NCBI GenBank assembly: GCA_003445125.1
Contig: DLVP01000085.1
Coordinates: forward strand, 4,573 to 11,434
Length of the DNA: 6,862 bases
Direction of reading: 5' to 3'
Source of the DNA: Oscillospiraceae bacterium
GTDB taxonomy: Bacteria; Bacillota; Clostridia; Oscillospirales; Ruminococcaceae
Shown here one piece after another: positions 6,110 to 6,862 of the stretch. The position numbers and the translations under genes are program-made. The notes under the pieces were generated by a model. That model had not been told where the DNA came from and did no database searches. It saw nothing but the letters and a program-made list of their open reading frames with translations. Numbering within the stretch: the stretch's first letter is position 1; each line of letters opens with the position of its first letter.

Positions 6110-6862
6110 ATCGGAAGTGTTGCTGAAGGTCGATCATCTCTGCCAGTATTTCAAAACAGGAACCACCGAATTCAAAGCCGTGGACGATGTCAGCTTTGAT
6201 ATCAAACGCGGCGAGGTCTTCGGACTGGTGGGCGAGTCGGGCTGCGGAAAAACGACCACAGGACGTGCAATCATCAAACTGTATGATATCACTTCGGGTG
6301 ATGTGTATTTCAAGGGAATCCGCATAAGTGCCGGGTTGCGTTCCTATCAGAACGCCATCGAAGCGGCAGAACTGGAGTATAAGGAAAAATGCGCCGACGC
6401 TTCTGCAGAACAGCGCAAGGCGCTGAAGGCGGCGTTTGAAAAAAAGGTAGCGGAACAGAAGGAAAAAATCCGTGCCGCGAAATATGATCAAAAGAACTGC
6501 GATAAGGAATACCGTGAGCAGCGGACAGCACAAGTGAAGGAAAAGTACGAAAAAATGCTTGCCGAATGTACATCTGCCGATCGTCCCGCGGTGCAGAAGG
6601 AATATAAGATCGAACTTTCCAAAGCGAAGAAAGCGAGACTTGTCACACAGATTCAGATGATCTTCCAGGATCCGATCGCTTCGCTTGATCCGCGTATGAC
6701 CGTGCGCGAGATTATCGCCGAAGGATTGAAGATTCAGGGTGAGAAGGATGAAAAAGTCATCGACGAGAAAGTGTACGAGATGCTGGAACTGGTCGGTTTG
6801 GTGCGTGAACACGCCAGCCGTTATCCGCACGAGTTTTCCGGCGGTCAGCGTCAGCGTATCGG
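6099..6862 (+). CDS. oppF: Oligopeptide ABC transporter ATPase OppF, N-terminal part (3' end outside window), with a charged insert
   Basis: Second cytoplasmic ATPase of the importer, partner of OppD. The window shows 254 codons plus two bases before the edge cuts it just after the signature motif. It begins MENKSEVLLKVDHLCQYF, typical of OppF, followed by Walker A GESGCGKT (45-52) with GRAIIKLYDITSG, Q-loop MIFQDPIASLDPRMTV (Q190) and signature FSGGQRQRI (246-254). In ordinary OppF the strand after TSG is followed within about 20-30 residues by the Q-loop. Here about 79-181 intervenes, very rich in Lys, Glu and Ala and probably a long helix or coiled-coil hairpin. The start overlaps oppD by 11 bases in another frame, implying coupled translation. 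Walker B, the switch histidine and the oligo_HPY tail lie beyond the window. Because no stop is present, simple ORF finding can miss this gene. Confidence 0.93.
   Translation, partial: MENKSEVLLKVDHLCQYFKTGTTEFKAVDDVSFDIKRGEVFGLVGESGCGKTTTGRAIIKLYDITSGDVYFKGIRISAGLRSYQNAIEAAELEYKEKCADASAEQRKALKAAFEKKVAEQKEKIRAAKYDQKNCDKEYREQRTAQVKEKYEKMLAECTSADRPAVQKEYKIELSKAKKARLVTQIQMIFQDPIASLDPRMTVREIIAEGLKIQGEKDEKVIDEKVYEMLELVGLVREHASRYPHEFSGGQRQRI

Noticed and set aside
6051..6830. 259-codon open frame on the - strand opposite oppF
   Set aside because: The + strand here encodes OppF with Walker A, Q-loop and signature. The antisense product is Phe/Leu-rich and unsupported.

Overview
The window holds most of one operon on the + strand. 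It encodes an oligopeptide-type (Opp/Dpp/Ami) ABC importer in the order oppA (3' part only), oppB, oppC, oppD, oppF (5' part only). No gene on the - strand is credible, and there are no RNA genes, mobile elements, CRISPR arrays or recombination sites.

The likely host is a Gram-positive Firmicute, probably a gut or anaerobic Clostridia (Oscillospiraceae/Ruminococcaceae-like). Three things suggest this: strong AGGAGG-type ribosome binding sites, a cysteine-free Bacillus-type OppD C-terminus (GDAFAARN...YAMQIDFE...THYAATWLLHPDAPKV), and fairly balanced GC content. The assignment is inferred from style and no marker gene supports it.

Layout: 1-1287 is the C-terminal 428 residues of the extracellular peptide-binding protein. 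1288-1444 is the only sizeable gap; it carries a strong hairpin capped by a C(UUCG)G tetraloop and followed by a U6 tract, then smaller alternative hairpins, then the oppB ribosome binding site. 1445-2398 is oppB and 2422-3951 is oppC. 3953-6109 is oppD, one base after oppC. 6099-6862 is the start of oppF, which overlaps the end of oppD by 11 bases and is cut by the window edge. Tight spacing and overlaps indicate one co-translated unit, with the hairpin probably setting a high binding-protein to membrane-complex ratio.

The genes work together as follows. OppA captures peptides outside the cell, OppB and OppC form the membrane channel, and OppD plus OppF hydrolyse ATP to drive import. All catalytic motifs that can be seen are intact.

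The unusual point is that three of the four core subunits are enlarged, each at a different place. OppC has about 200 extra residues on the outside between TM1 and TM2. OppD has about 370 extra, mainly helical residues between the Q-loop and the ABC signature, doubling its length. OppF has about 100 extra, very charged residues between Walker A and the Q-loop. I recognise no known domain in these inserts. They may be lineage-wide in Clostridia rather than unique to this locus.
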